This document shows positions 37,273 to 45,821 of a stretch of DNA of 64,000 nucleotides, one piece after another. The position numbers and the translations under genes were made by a program. Each line of letters starts with the position of its first letter. Within the stretch, counting starts at the first letter, position 1. This stretch comes from Bacteroidales bacterium UBA6401 (GTDB taxonomy: Bacteria; Bacteroidota; Bacteroidia; Bacteroidales; UBA932): assembly GCA_002438635.1 (NCBI GenBank), contig DJPX01000042.1, forward strand, positions 1 through 64,000, read 5' to 3'. Below the pieces are notes generated by a model, which had not been told where the DNA came from, did not search any database, and saw only the letters and a program-made list of their open reading frames with translations.

Positions 37273-38345
37273 TAGAAATTATATTTCAATACGCATGTGC
37301 ATTCTTCTATAGGAATATCAGCTCCATAATCTTTTAGATATTCAGATTCTACGACAAAATACATACTGTTATTCCATACCTTATCTGCTTTAAATTTATA
37401 CCCCTCTTTGAACTCTTTAAAAAAGAAGCTATTATTGGTTTTGATATCATAGAAAAGGCTATGCTCTTCATTATGATAAAGCACATTAGCATATATCACA
37501 TCATTATATTTCAGAATATTAAGAAACGGGAAGATCTTTTCATAAGAGTCGTTTTTTAAATACTGAAATAAATCCACTTTTCTAAAATCAACTTTTCCCG
37601 CGCTAGAAGTATGCGGCCCAAAATCCCAATAGAAAGACCTATCCATTCTTCTCATATCTGCACTCAACCTAAAAATATTTCCCGAATAGCCCTCATAGTA
37701 ATACATCGTATCTCTATCATAAAAGAACGGCTCAGAAGCATTGAAAGAATATTTTATATTGCAATTTGGACTATATTTTACATCACATAGCTTCTCACCA
37801 TCCCAGAGATGAAAGACATCTTCTTCTGATGGAGAGTATAAAAGCCAATCATCCCCGATTGGATAAGCATTATGGATTGATAAAACATTGGGCACCACCT
37901 CTTTTTTTAAGAACAGCAGTGAATCGGAAACAGAATACTCAAACAGATTACCTCGTGGATCTATTATCGTTAGTTCATCACATCGTTCGTTCAGCCTCAT
38001 AGCATAGGCCATAAGGAATTCACCTGGTCCCCTACCATGTTTATCATATTCCGCTATGAATTCTCCAGATAAACTATAATGCATGATCTGCCCTTTATCT
38101 GTCAGGAAAAAGAAACCATCGTTTGAAATAGACCACATTTGAGGTTCACTATATTTGCCAAATGGGAGAGGATGTTTGGGATCTAAGACTATAATATCTA
38201 AAGTCGAAAATATATCTTGAAAAGAAATGTCTTTCGATAAACAGTTATCGATATCCATCACTAATTTAAGGCCATCATCCTTTGTGGATTTACATCCGCA
38301 GAACGCTAACAAGAGAGCTGCGATAACAAATAACGCTCTTTTCAT
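37272..38345 (-). CDS. 6-bladed beta-propeller lipoprotein (DUF5128-like)
   Basis: 357 aa from the ATG at 38345; an ATG 9 codons upstream gives a worse signal peptide. The lipobox is LAFCGC (Cys near residue 18). The blades show the family phrase YDKHGRGPGEFLMAYAM and repeated Asp-x-x-Gly turns (SNDGFFFLTDKGQIMHYSLS), as in Bacteroidota 6-bladed propellers found next to NVEALA peptides. It should sit in the periplasm or on the surface, and may bind peptide or glycan. It lies between the peptide remnant and the signal peptidase fusion and overlaps the latter by 1 nt. No enzyme motif was seen. Confidence 0.82.
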   Translation of the reverse strand: MKRALFVIAALLLAFCGCKSTKDDGLKLVMDIDNCLSKDISFQDIFSTLDIIVLDPKHPLPFGKYSEPQMWSISNDGFFFLTDKGQIMHYSLSGEFIAEYDKHGRGPGEFLMAYAMRLNERCDELTIIDPRGNLFEYSVSDSLLFLKKEVVPNVLSIHNAYPIGDDWLLYSPSEEDVFHLWDGEKLCDVKYSPNCNIKYSFNASEPFFYDRDTMYYYEGYSGNIFRLSADMRRMDRSFYWDFGPHTSSAGKVDFRKVDLFQYLKNDSYEKIFPFLNILKYNDVIYANVLYHNEEHSLFYDIKTNNSFFFKEFKEGYKFKADKVWNNSMYFVVESEYLKDYGADIPIEECTCVLKYNF

Positions 38346-38393
38346 AAAACAAAATATACTATTAAAAAACATTAATGTTGTTTAGCTACTAAT

Positions 38394-38522
38394 TCATTGA
38401 ATTTCCGATAACGGGATTTCATATAGTCGCGTAAGTCCGTTCATAGTCTGTGTTAATACATAAATGACAGATTCGAATGTTCTAACATAAGCCAGTGCTT
38501 CATCATCACGGCACTTAAATGA
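38394..38522 (-). pseudogene. 3' remnant of a beta-propeller gene
   Basis: In a frame shifted from the small peptide gene, this stretch encodes a tail with DDEALAYVRTFESVIYVLTQ and TRLYEIPLSEIQ, ending in TGA. It matches the C-terminus of the propeller encoded at 40019-41077 (EQIAYACAYKGTMYVFTQTE, TKLYYVPFPEV). The upstream boundary, about 38521, is exactly where similarity of the peptide gene to its sister gene stops. A deletion has therefore joined a peptide gene to the end of a lost propeller gene. Confidence 0.8.
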
Positions 38523-38662
38523 TAACAAATTGAAGAACTTTCACCATCAGCTAAAGCTTTGACATTTAGGTCAAAAGAAGAAACACTATTACCAGTTTTA
38601 ACGACTAGTATTGTAGAAAGCGTAAGCAAAAGTACCGTTAAAATTAAAAATGTTTTCTTCAT
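38453..38662 (-). CDS. NVEALA-type small peptide gene with core lost by deletion (chimeric end)
   Basis: 69 aa. The leader is a short membrane or signal segment (about 4-22) and a conserved spacer ending in FDLNVKALADGESSSICY, nearly the same as in the gene at 41080. One residue of the motif differs (NVKALA for NVEALA). After ICY the sequence is unrelated to the sister peptide and comes from an out-of-frame propeller tail, so the mature core is not native. I treat it as a broken precursor: leader kept, product lost. Whether it is still translated is unknown. Confidence 0.6.
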   Translation of the reverse strand: MKKTFLILTVLLLTLSTILVVKTGNSVSSFDLNVKALADGESSSICYHLSAVMMKHWLMLEHSNLSFMY

Positions 38663-38673
38663 AATGTAAACTT

Positions 38674-39696
38674 TTAATTATTAAATATATTATATCTAAT
38701 AATATGGCCTGTTTCCTTCTCTATGCCATATAATTGGCCTTGCTTTTCATCAAAGCTGATACGTAATAAATGCTCATCGATTTGAACCCTATACTTGAAA
38801 TTACCATCCCAATCAAATATATGTATCTCATTACGATAATTTCCGTCTTGATAGATCTCTGCCAATGTAGCACCGGAATAAACTGTAAATATATACTCGG
38901 AACTTGGAGCTATAGCCATATAATATTGATGAGTCGAAATATCAAAAGGCTTATTCATCATTTTTCTCCATTTTTTATAAGCTTTATCAACAGCAATGCT
39001 TCTTTTTGCTCCACTATTTAAATCAATAATATTAATTTGAGGAAGATTTACCATGGCTTCCGCAATTCTGCCTTGCTCATTAGTTGTCAAAAGACTACTT
39101 AAAAAAGTAGCATAATATTCTTCTGTAAACTCTGGGTATAATTTATATTCGCTTAGAACATCTCCCGTTTTGTTGCAAATACTATAAATAAACGAATTAT
39201 CCTTAAAATAAATGTAAAAATTTTTATCTATACCTATAGGAAGCCAAGACATTACATTACTAATAGGTATTGCATAGCCTTCTAGTTGACCTGTAAATAT
39301 ATTATCCCGATATATATACTCTTTCCCAACATCTCGATAACACAGGTAGTGGCTATTTGATTGCACCGGAACTAAACAGGGTTGATAAACCTCATCTGGT
39401 CCTCGCCCTTTTCTTCCAAATGAATCAATCAATTCATAATTACGCAAAGAATACAAGTAAAAAAAATTAGAATTGTCTTTATATATTTGACCCTGAAATA
39501 CTAGCACTGTATCACTTATTATCTGGAGATCAACACAGTTCAAAACCTCCTTAAAAGAACACTTAAAAGAAGTATCCCTTTCTATTATCATTTCCCATTC
39601 TGGCTTGTATAACCTTATCGGGACATCTTTCATTATATTTTCACTCTTGCATGAAATTATTAAAGCCAGAAATATAAAGCAGCTAAATTTCTTCAT
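38674..39696 (-). CDS. BF3164/TolB-like 6-bladed beta-propeller lipoprotein
   Basis: 340 aa with signal peptide and lipobox LALIISC (Cys16). It contains the family phrase YELIDSFGRKGRGPDEVYQP and the C-terminal blades IFDWDGNFKYRVQIDEHLL and YGIEKETGHIIRYN. It is closely similar to the protein at 41385-42419 (same ending IRYNIFNN), so the two are duplicates. It follows a type I NVEALA peptide gene by 10 nt and precedes the type II peptide gene by 11 nt. The pairing suggests that peptide and propeller act together; the binding partner is not known. Confidence 0.85.
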   Translation of the reverse strand: MKKFSCFIFLALIISCKSENIMKDVPIRLYKPEWEMIIERDTSFKCSFKEVLNCVDLQIISDTVLVFQGQIYKDNSNFFYLYSLRNYELIDSFGRKGRGPDEVYQPCLVPVQSNSHYLCYRDVGKEYIYRDNIFTGQLEGYAIPISNVMSWLPIGIDKNFYIYFKDNSFIYSICNKTGDVLSEYKLYPEFTEEYYATFLSSLLTTNEQGRIAEAMVNLPQINIIDLNSGAKRSIAVDKAYKKWRKMMNKPFDISTHQYYMAIAPSSEYIFTVYSGATLAEIYQDGNYRNEIHIFDWDGNFKYRVQIDEHLLRISFDEKQGQLYGIEKETGHIIRYNIFNN

Positions 39697-39706
39697 AACA
39701 AGAACA

Positions 39707-39961
39707 TCAATTACGACAAAAAGCTACAACATCCATAGCATAATTACCCCAACTTCCAGAGCAGTCGGAACATAACTTCATCCTATAGGTTCCACTTGAA
39801 CCAGTTTTAGAGCACATAGGCCCGAAGCCACCAGCTTCTGTTTCCGCTAACGCTTCAACATTGGCATCAATAAAATCAACACTATTGTGAGAATATACAT
39901 AAACTGCTGCAGAAGCAACTAAAACGATGGCGCCTGCCAAATAATAATAAAACTTCTTCAT
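39707..39961 (-). CDS. NVEALA peptide, type I, full length (Cys-containing core)
   Basis: 84 aa. It has a Lys-rich start and hydrophobic segment (about 8-24), then VDFIDANVEALAETEAGGFG; the ALA ends at residue 39. The predicted core after ALA is about 45 residues with four Cys (GPMCSKTG, KLCSDCSG, AFCRN). PF14055-type NVEALA proteins have this shape; their function is not established. A-L-A before an acidic residue looks like a signal-peptidase cut but lies some 15 residues beyond the hydrophobic stretch, farther than normal. It is the only intact type I gene here. It is preceded by the propeller gene at 40019 and followed by the propeller at 38674. Confidence 0.85.
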   Translation of the reverse strand: MKKFYYYLAGAIVLVASAAVYVYSHNSVDFIDANVEALAETEAGGFGPMCSKTGSSGTYRMKLCSDCSGSWGNYAMDVVAFCRN

Positions 39962-40018
39962 GATATAAACTATTAGTTATTAATTATATTGTATCTAATC
40001 TAGTATAGAGTTTTCTTA

Positions 40019-41077
40019 TCAAAGACATACATGATTTGCTACTTCTGGAAATGGAACATAATATAGTTTTGTTCTGCCTTCTTCCGTTTGAGTAAATACA
40101 TACATAGTGCCTTTATATGCGCAAGCATACGCTATCTGCTCATCTATATTAAATGAATAATGATTACTTCTTTTGGAATCACAATCATACGAGGCAATAC
40201 GATAGCCATTTTTATCCTTTGTATATGCATATGAAAAAGTCAACTTTCCGCAATCATATTCAATATTATCAATTAGAGTTGAATAAGCACATTTCTTTTT
40301 GTTAATTTCCTTAAGGATTTCATATTCGTCTTTGTACGCATCAATATCTATTGTCTTCTCATCAAATACCACATTAAAACGAACAATTGCTGTGTCACAT
40401 TTTACTTCATATATTTTAGTATCAAACAAACGATTATATAAGACAGACTCATCCGAATATGATGCAAATTGACTACTTAAATAAATGCCTGAGCGCAGAT
40501 GCATGTTGGACCCATTAATGGTTTTGATATACTTGAAATTACTATCATATAAAGACAATTCAGGAAAAGATGGAAATCCGCAATACATCCTTTTTCCTAT
40601 GTAGTGGTTTCCAATTGGTATAATAAGTTGAAATGGTTTGACTTCAATACCTTCTGGCAAAAGATAATTGTATAAATGTTTTCCGTTTTTATCGAAAAAC
40701 ATCATTTTTTTCCCATTCATATCATATAGATATACGAAATCACCTTTAAATCCAAAATCCAATATGGATAAATATTCATTTGATGCTCTTCCTAGACGTG
40801 ATATAGAAGTAATATACTTTCCTTCTTGTGAATACAAGAACAATAGTTTTCCCGTTTTTAAAAGAACATCACTATTGTCAGAAAAACAAACTCTATCTAT
40901 CGCACCTATTACTTGGGGAGAATTCAATATAGAATACTTATATTCACTTAAATTAACACATATTAACGAGTCTTTATATAGATTAATATTTATAGCATCG
41001 GAAAATACTTTTTTCCCTTTACACGATGAGATAAAAAAAAGTAAAAGTGTGAGAATAATGGCGACCCTGCTTTTCAT
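40019..41077 (-). CDS. 6-bladed beta-propeller lipoprotein (DUF5128-like)
   Basis: 352 aa from the ATG at 41077; starting 11 codons upstream would overlap the peptide gene and spoil the signal. The lipobox is LFFISSC (Cys19). The sequence has propeller blades with YSQEGKYITSISRLGRASNE and FFDKNGKHLYNYLLP. It sits 2 nt after the type II peptide gene stop. Its C-terminal blade matches the tail left at 38394-38522, showing that the second copy of this gene was deleted. Confidence 0.85.
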   Translation of the reverse strand: MKSRVAIILTLLLFFISSCKGKKVFSDAININLYKDSLICVNLSEYKYSILNSPQVIGAIDRVCFSDNSDVLLKTGKLLFLYSQEGKYITSISRLGRASNEYLSILDFGFKGDFVYLYDMNGKKMMFFDKNGKHLYNYLLPEGIEVKPFQLIIPIGNHYIGKRMYCGFPSFPELSLYDSNFKYIKTINGSNMHLRSGIYLSSQFASYSDESVLYNRLFDTKIYEVKCDTAIVRFNVVFDEKTIDIDAYKDEYEILKEINKKKCAYSTLIDNIEYDCGKLTFSYAYTKDKNGYRIASYDCDSKRSNHYSFNIDEQIAYACAYKGTMYVFTQTEEGRTKLYYVPFPEVANHVCL

Positions 41078-41079
41078 AA

Positions 41080-41373
41080 TTAAAAATCTAGAATAAAAAT
41101 ACAAGAGCAATGTATGTCACAACATGCATAATACGAGCCGCCACATGTAACAGAACAGCCTCCTGATATTCCACGTTCCCCCAAATCAATACCAGAAGCA
41201 ATCTCACACGATATAGCTCCTTTTCCTCCGCTATAACAAATTGAAGAACTTTCACCATCAGCTAAAGCTTCGACATTTAGGTCAAAAGAAGAAACACTAT
41301 TACTAGTTTTAACAACTAGAATTATAGAGATAGCAAACAAAAGAACTGATGAAATTAAAAATACTTTTTTCAT
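41080..41373 (-). CDS. NVEALA peptide, type II, full length, eight-Cys core
   Basis: 97 aa. It has an N-terminal hydrophobic segment (about 4-22) and the leader end SSFDLNVEALADGESS, with ALA at 36-38. The remaining core of about 59 residues is rich in Gly, Ser and Cys: SICYSGG, ISCEIASG, GGCSVTCGG, YACCDIHCSC. Eight Cys suggest disulfides or a modified, folded secreted product. It lies between a TolB-like propeller gene (12 nt upstream) and a DUF5128-like propeller (2 nt downstream). It is the only intact type II gene in the window. Confidence 0.85.
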   Translation of the reverse strand: MKKVFLISSVLLFAISIILVVKTSNSVSSFDLNVEALADGESSSICYSGGKGAISCEIASGIDLGERGISGGCSVTCGGSYYACCDIHCSCIFILDF

Positions 41374-41384
41374 AACATAAACTA

Positions 41385-42419
41385 TTAATTATTAAATATA
41401 TTGTATCTAACAATATAGCCTGTTTCCTTCTCTATGCCATATAATTGACCCTGCTTTTCATCGAAGGTAATACGAGATAAATGCTCATCAATTTTTATTC
41501 TGTACTTGAAATTACCTTCCCAGTCGAATATATGTATCTCGTTATTATACCCTCCGTCTTGATAGATTTCTGCCAATGTGGCACCGGAATAAACTGCAAA
41601 TATATAATCGGAACTTGGTGCTATAGCCATATAATACTGACAAGTCGAAGCGTCAAGTGCTCTATTAAGCAATGTTTTCCATTTTTTATAAGACTTTTCA
41701 ACTGCAATACTTATAACACTATTTCTTTTAATATCATATATATTAACCTGAGGAAGGCAAACCATGGCTTCTACGATTTTCCCATCTAAACAAGATGCAA
41801 GCTGCGAACTAATGAGTGTTACTTGCCCCTCATTAGTTAAAATAGGGTTCATGGCGTAATTTGCAACTTCCTCTCCTTTGAAATCAGTGGCTTGATTACA
41901 ATAATTATCCCCATTAAACGAAGAATAAAAGAAGGAAGTATCGGAGGCCATAGTTATGTCAAAAAAAGAAGAAGGAAGTTGTATTACCTTAAGCATTTGA
42001 TTATTACGTGGGTTATACCTATATAAAAATTTCGTATTATCATAAAACCACAAATTTTCAGTTATATCCAGGCTTTTTAAAATACGAGGCTCAACTAATT
42101 CGTCATTTCCCCTCCCTTTTCTTCCAAACAATTGGCATTCGTTAAAATTCGAAATGTCAAATGCGTAAAAATAAAATGGAGACTTTGTGGTAGGTTGGCA
42201 CTTTGCTATTAAATAATCGCTTTCTATAATCTGAATATCAACTGGGTTTATAATTCGATCAGTCCTATTTAGATCTATCGTAGTATCCCTTTTTATGCAT
42301 AACTCTTCCTCTGGTTTTACATATCTGACCTTTGAATTCATTATTCCGACGTTGTTGCACGAATAAGTAAACACAACAAGTAATGTTGTCAATACATTAC
42401 GAACAGTTGTTCTCATCAT
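41385..42419 (-). CDS. BF3164/TolB-like 6-bladed beta-propeller lipoprotein
   Basis: 344 aa with lipobox VFTYSC (Cys near 21). It is a duplicate of the protein at 38674-39696: FNECQLFGRKGRGNDELVEP, IDEHLSRITFDEKQGQLYG and the same last residues. The central blades differ more than the ends, which may reflect different ligands. It starts 2 nt after the truncated type I peptide gene. Periplasmic or surface location is inferred from the lipobox. Confidence 0.85.
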   Translation of the reverse strand: MMRTTVRNVLTTLLVVFTYSCNNVGIMNSKVRYVKPEEELCIKRDTTIDLNRTDRIINPVDIQIIESDYLIAKCQPTTKSPFYFYAFDISNFNECQLFGRKGRGNDELVEPRILKSLDITENLWFYDNTKFLYRYNPRNNQMLKVIQLPSSFFDITMASDTSFFYSSFNGDNYCNQATDFKGEEVANYAMNPILTNEGQVTLISSQLASCLDGKIVEAMVCLPQVNIYDIKRNSVISIAVEKSYKKWKTLLNRALDASTCQYYMAIAPSSDYIFAVYSGATLAEIYQDGGYNNEIHIFDWEGNFKYRIKIDEHLSRITFDEKQGQLYGIEKETGYIVRYNIFNN

Positions 42420-42421
42420 AA

Positions 42422-42601
42422 TTAAAGATCCCCTTCTATTCCTGTTTTAGAACATATAGGTCCGAAGCCGCCCGCTTCAGTTTCCGCCAAAGCCTCAACA
42501 TTAGCATCGATAAAATCAACACTCTTTCGAGAATGAACAAAAATTACTGCAGAAGCAACTAAAACGATCGCTCCTACCAAGTAACAAAAATACTTTTTCA
42601 T
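42422..42601 (-). CDS. NVEALA peptide, type I, truncated core; first gene of the peptide operon
   Basis: 59 aa, from the ATG at 42601. The leader through VDFIDANVEALAETEAGGFG and PICSKTG matches the 84-aa gene at 39707, then the chain ends IEGDL. About 28 core residues with three of the four Cys are missing, so a deletion has removed most of the product. It is the most upstream gene of the minus-strand operon and faces the RND operon across a 181-nt divergent region. A canonical promoter was not found for it; a TTTG with a TAATGGTTG 22 nt later on the minus strand (about 42630-42685) is a weak candidate. Confidence 0.75.
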   Translation of the reverse strand: MKKYFCYLVGAIVLVASAVIFVHSRKSVDFIDANVEALAETEAGGFGPICSKTGIEGDL

Positions 42602-42731
42602 AACAAACGATTATTAGTATTAGTGTTTAAAATACAAAATGTACGCAACCATTAAATAGTACACTCGCATACTTACAAAACGCTCTAAATTTAGCAATTT
42701 TTATCATACACACAAAATTTATAAATTTTAA

Positions 42732-42762
42732 TTGTATATTATGCTATGATTTTATACTTTTG
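42732..42762 (+). promoter_or_regulatory. Promoter of the RND export operon
   Basis: TTG at 42732-42734, 20 nt spacing and TACTTTTG at 42755-42762 fit the Bacteroidota consensus. The start codon of the lipoprotein gene is 20 nt downstream. Confidence 0.6.
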
Positions 42763-42782
42763 TTAAAAAAGACCATACAACT

Positions 42783-43260
42783 ATGCCACTTAGTAAAACT
42801 ACGACATTAATATCTATTTCACTCCTTTTATTACCTTTATGTGGGTGTAACCATAATGCTAACCTAAAAAGTACATTAAAAGACTTCACAGAAAGCACAA
42901 TCAATATCCCTCAAGACTTAGAGTTCTACTATTACCAATACTCTAAGCCCATTAATGCTTCAAGGTGCTAAATACTCGTCCGATCCGATGTTTCATAATA
43001 TAATAGGTAAAAATTACGAAGCACTTAATGACTTTGAGACAGCACGAAAAGAGTATATTTTTTCACATTATATGGTTCCTTCTAGAATTTATCCATTATA
43101 TTTGTTAATGAGAATGGAGACTAAAATTGGCAGGAACGATCAAGCTATCGATATAGGCAAAACTATAATGGAAATGCCATATAACACCTCACATCAAGCT
43201 ATGGTCAATATTCGAAGGAAAAGCGCATATTTGTTAGATTCACTAGAACAGAGCAGATGA
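42783..43260 (+). pseudogene. Small lipoprotein with TPR-like tail, split by a +1 frameshift
   Basis: Frame 1 (42783-42971) encodes a signal peptide with lipobox LPLCGC and ends after 62 codons. Frame 2 (from 42955, ATG, to 43260) goes on with YSSDPMFHNIIGKNYEAL and HYMVPSRIYPLYLLMRME, a TPR-like tail otherwise seen at the C-terminus of Bacteroidota O-antigen ligase-type proteins. The two parts read as one protein broken near 42950. It may be a real frameshift mutation, a sequence error, programmed slippage, or two coupled genes (17-nt overlap). The second part overlaps the TolC gene by ATGA, so it heads the export operon. Confidence 0.6.
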
Positions 43261-44744
43261 AAATTTCCACACACCATATTTTCTATGCATTTGTCATAGC
43301 AAGCACGCTATTATGCATAAATAGCAAGGGGCAAGATATGTCCATGGAAAAGGCGATCGAAACCGCAAGAAAGCAATCGGTCCAGGCACTTCAAGCCAAA
43401 CAGGCTTTCATATCCACATACTGGGCATACAAAGCCTATCAAGCAAGTCGATTACCATCTCTTTCTCTATATGGGAACATACTGAATTTCAATCGCTCGC
43501 TTACCCTTATGCAAAGTTATGAGGATGGAGATTTACGCTATGTCAATTCCTATAATCTCCAGAACGGCATAGGACTCAACCTAAGTCAAAACATCAGTCT
43601 TACCGGAGGAACAATATCAGTTTACTCGGATTTATCCCGCATTGACCAATTCGGCACTTCAAATCCGTTAAACTGGTATAGTCAACCTGTCACCATCTCC
43701 TACAGCCAGCCACTTTTTGCATATAATCAATTCAAATGGAACGATTTGATTGAACCGAAAGAGTACGAAAAAGGGAAACGCGAATATCTAGAGTCAATGG
43801 AGTATTTAACTCTTAATGTGGTAAAATCTTACTATGACCTATTGCTTTCTCAAATGAACTATAAAAACGCTATTAGCAACTATAATAACACATCCAAGAT
43901 GCTTAAAGTAGCAAAGGAACGTCTATATCTGGGATCAGTGTCCAAGGACGAGTATTTGCAACTCGAACTTAGGATGCTTAACGATAGCATAGCAATTAAC
44001 GAAAGTGAAGTAACTTTTAGGCAAATGCAGATGCAACTAAATTCGCTTTTGGGCTTTGACGAATCTATAGAGATCCGACCTATTATAGACGACTACCTGC
44101 CCGACTTATGTCTAAATTATGAAGAGGTACTTGATAAATGCCTAGCCAATTCATCCTTTAATTTAGAAAATGAACTAAAGAAATTAACAGCTGATAGTGA
44201 TGTTGCTAAAGCAAAAGCCTCATCAAGTCTATCAGTTTCTCTTAATGCCCGATTCGGATTATCAAAATCAGATATAAATTTTCCAGATGTGTATAAAAAC
44301 CTTCAAGATCAAGAGATGATAGGGATAACTTTTAGTATTCCTATTTTCGATTGGGGTGTAGGAAAAGGGAAGGTCGAAAAGGCAAAAGCCGCAAGAGAAG
44401 TAATAAACGCACAAGTAGCACAGAGCGAAAATGATTATAGAAGAACAATTTATTCAATAGTAAACGAATTTAATAATAAAAAATCGCAATGCCTTACTTC
44501 AAAAAGAGCTATGATTATAGCTAGCGAGCGATATTCTCTTATAATGGAAAAATTTCAAAACGGAAATGCTTCTGTTCTTGAATTAAATACAGCACAAAGC
44601 GAGAATGATACTGCAAGGCTTAAATTCATTAATGACATAAGTAATTATTGGCAAAGTTATTACACTCTTAGATCATACGCCTTGTATGATTTTCAAAATG
44701 GAAGAAATTTAGATATTGACGAACAAGAACTTATAGTGCAATGA
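43257..44744 (+). CDS. TolC-family outer-membrane efflux channel
   Basis: 495 aa with a cleavable signal peptide and two repeats of the long-helix OEP domain (EKAIETARKQSVQALQAKQA; later VAQSENDYRRTIYSIVNEFN and FQNGNASVLELNTAQSENDT). The trimer should form the outer-membrane exit duct. It overlaps the upstream gene by ATGA and the adaptor gene by ATGA, so translation is coupled. Together with the adaptor and two permeases it makes a complete tripartite exporter. Confidence 0.93.
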   Translation: MKISTHHIFYAFVIASTLLCINSKGQDMSMEKAIETARKQSVQALQAKQAFISTYWAYKAYQASRLPSLSLYGNILNFNRSLTLMQSYEDGDLRYVNSYNLQNGIGLNLSQNISLTGGTISVYSDLSRIDQFGTSNPLNWYSQPVTISYSQPLFAYNQFKWNDLIEPKEYEKGKREYLESMEYLTLNVVKSYYDLLLSQMNYKNAISNYNNTSKMLKVAKERLYLGSVSKDEYLQLELRMLNDSIAINESEVTFRQMQMQLNSLLGFDESIEIRPIIDDYLPDLCLNYEEVLDKCLANSSFNLENELKKLTADSDVAKAKASSSLSVSLNARFGLSKSDINFPDVYKNLQDQEMIGITFSIPIFDWGVGKGKVEKAKAAREVINAQVAQSENDYRRTIYSIVNEFNNKKSQCLTSKRAMIIASERYSLIMEKFQNGNASVLELNTAQSENDTARLKFINDISNYWQSYYTLRSYALYDFQNGRNLDIDEQELIVQ

Positions 44745-45820
44745 GATACATTCCATCAATTATGTTGATTGCTCTTTTGGCAATAAGCATCACAAACTGT
44801 AAAAATCAAAGCAATACCACACTTAAGGATGATAAAAAAATATCTTCCCCACAATCCAATATAGTTCAGGTGATTGCTCTAAAAAAAGAAACTTTTTCGA
44901 AGCAGATAATAACGAATGGTAAATCTTATGCATATCCCAAAGCAGAACTACATTTTAGGACTAGCGGGAACATACGAAAAATATTCAATACGAATGGAGA
45001 CTATGTTCAAAAAGGTGATACGATAGCTGTTCTAGATAGAGAAGATCTACAACTTTCCCTTTACTCTGCGCAATTGGAATTCGAAAAATCGCGTCTAGAA
45101 TATTATGATATTCTTGCTGGCCAAGGTTTCAGTCCTAAAGATACTTTAAACATTTCGCCCGAAATTCTATCTATAGCAAAGATGCGTTCTGGATTTATAA
45201 ATGCTCAAAATACTCTAAAGCGCGCATACTATGATTACGAATCATCAATTCTTCGTGCTCCATTTTCTGGCGTTATTGCAAATTTATCCCTAAGTGAAAA
45301 CGAGCAAGTGGGCAGCGACAAATTCTGCACTCTTATGGGTAATAACCTAAAGAACATTAAATTCAACATAATGGAAAGTGAATATGCCTTTATTTCGAAA
45401 AATCAAAGCATACTTATATCTCCTTTTGCTCGGCCAGACATTACAGTTAAAGGTGTTCTCAAAAACATTAATCCCTCAGTGAATGAGAATGGACAAATCG
45501 AATTATGTGCCGTAGCCAGTGAGTCTAGTGTACTTCTTGATGGGATGAATGTAAAAGTGTCTATAGAAAAGGATATACCTAACCAATTGGTAGTACCACG
45601 CAGCGCATTAGTTATAAGAGACGGATTCGATGTACTATTCACTTACACCTATGAAGACGGAACCGCACATTGGGTTTATGTTAACATACTCGATAAAAAT
45701 AGTGAATACGCTGTAGTAGAAGCCAATAAAGATAGAGGGGCCACCCTTAAAGAGGGCGATATAGTCATTATATCCGGAAATTTAAACCTAGCCGATGGCT
45801 CTAAGGTGACCATTTTGTAG
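44741..45820 (+). CDS. RND-type periplasmic adaptor (HlyD/AcrA family) lipoprotein
   Basis: 359 aa with lipobox ISITNC (Cys20). The biotinyl-lipoyl-like half-motifs flank a short helical hairpin: SGNIRKIFNTNGDYVQKGDT and LRAPFSGVIANLSLSENEQV. A beta-barrel and the membrane-proximal domain follow (QLVVPRSALVIRDG). It joins the inner-membrane permeases to the TolC-like channel. The hairpin is short (about 100 residues), as in other Bacteroidota adaptors. It starts by a 4-nt overlap with the channel gene; the first permease follows after 1 nt. Confidence 0.92.
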   Translation: MRYIPSIMLIALLAISITNCKNQSNTTLKDDKKISSPQSNIVQVIALKKETFSKQIITNGKSYAYPKAELHFRTSGNIRKIFNTNGDYVQKGDTIAVLDREDLQLSLYSAQLEFEKSRLEYYDILAGQGFSPKDTLNISPEILSIAKMRSGFINAQNTLKRAYYDYESSILRAPFSGVIANLSLSENEQVGSDKFCTLMGNNLKNIKFNIMESEYAFISKNQSILISPFARPDITVKGVLKNINPSVNENGQIELCAVASESSVLLDGMNVKVSIEKDIPNQLVVPRSALVIRDGFDVLFTYTYEDGTAHWVYVNILDKNSEYAVVEANKDRGATLKEGDIVIISGNLNLADGSKVTIL

Positions 45821-45821
45821 T

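Larger units (their letters stand above)
38522..39961 (-). repeat. Tandem duplication, copy 2 (NVEALA-I, propeller, NVEALA-II leader)
   Basis: Gene order and sequence repeat those of 41234-42601: type I peptide, TolB-like propeller, type II peptide. DNA identity is high around the end of the propeller gene and the type II leader (38522-38840 versus 41234-41550). Copy 2 ends abruptly at about 38521 because of a deletion. Confidence 0.8.
41234..42601 (-). repeat. Tandem duplication, copy 1 (NVEALA-I, propeller, NVEALA-II)
   Basis: Same order and close sequence as 38522-39961. Corresponding starts are offset by 2.64-2.72 kb. Copy 1 keeps the full type II peptide and its propeller but has a truncated type I peptide; copy 2 has the reverse losses. 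Confidence 0.8.
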
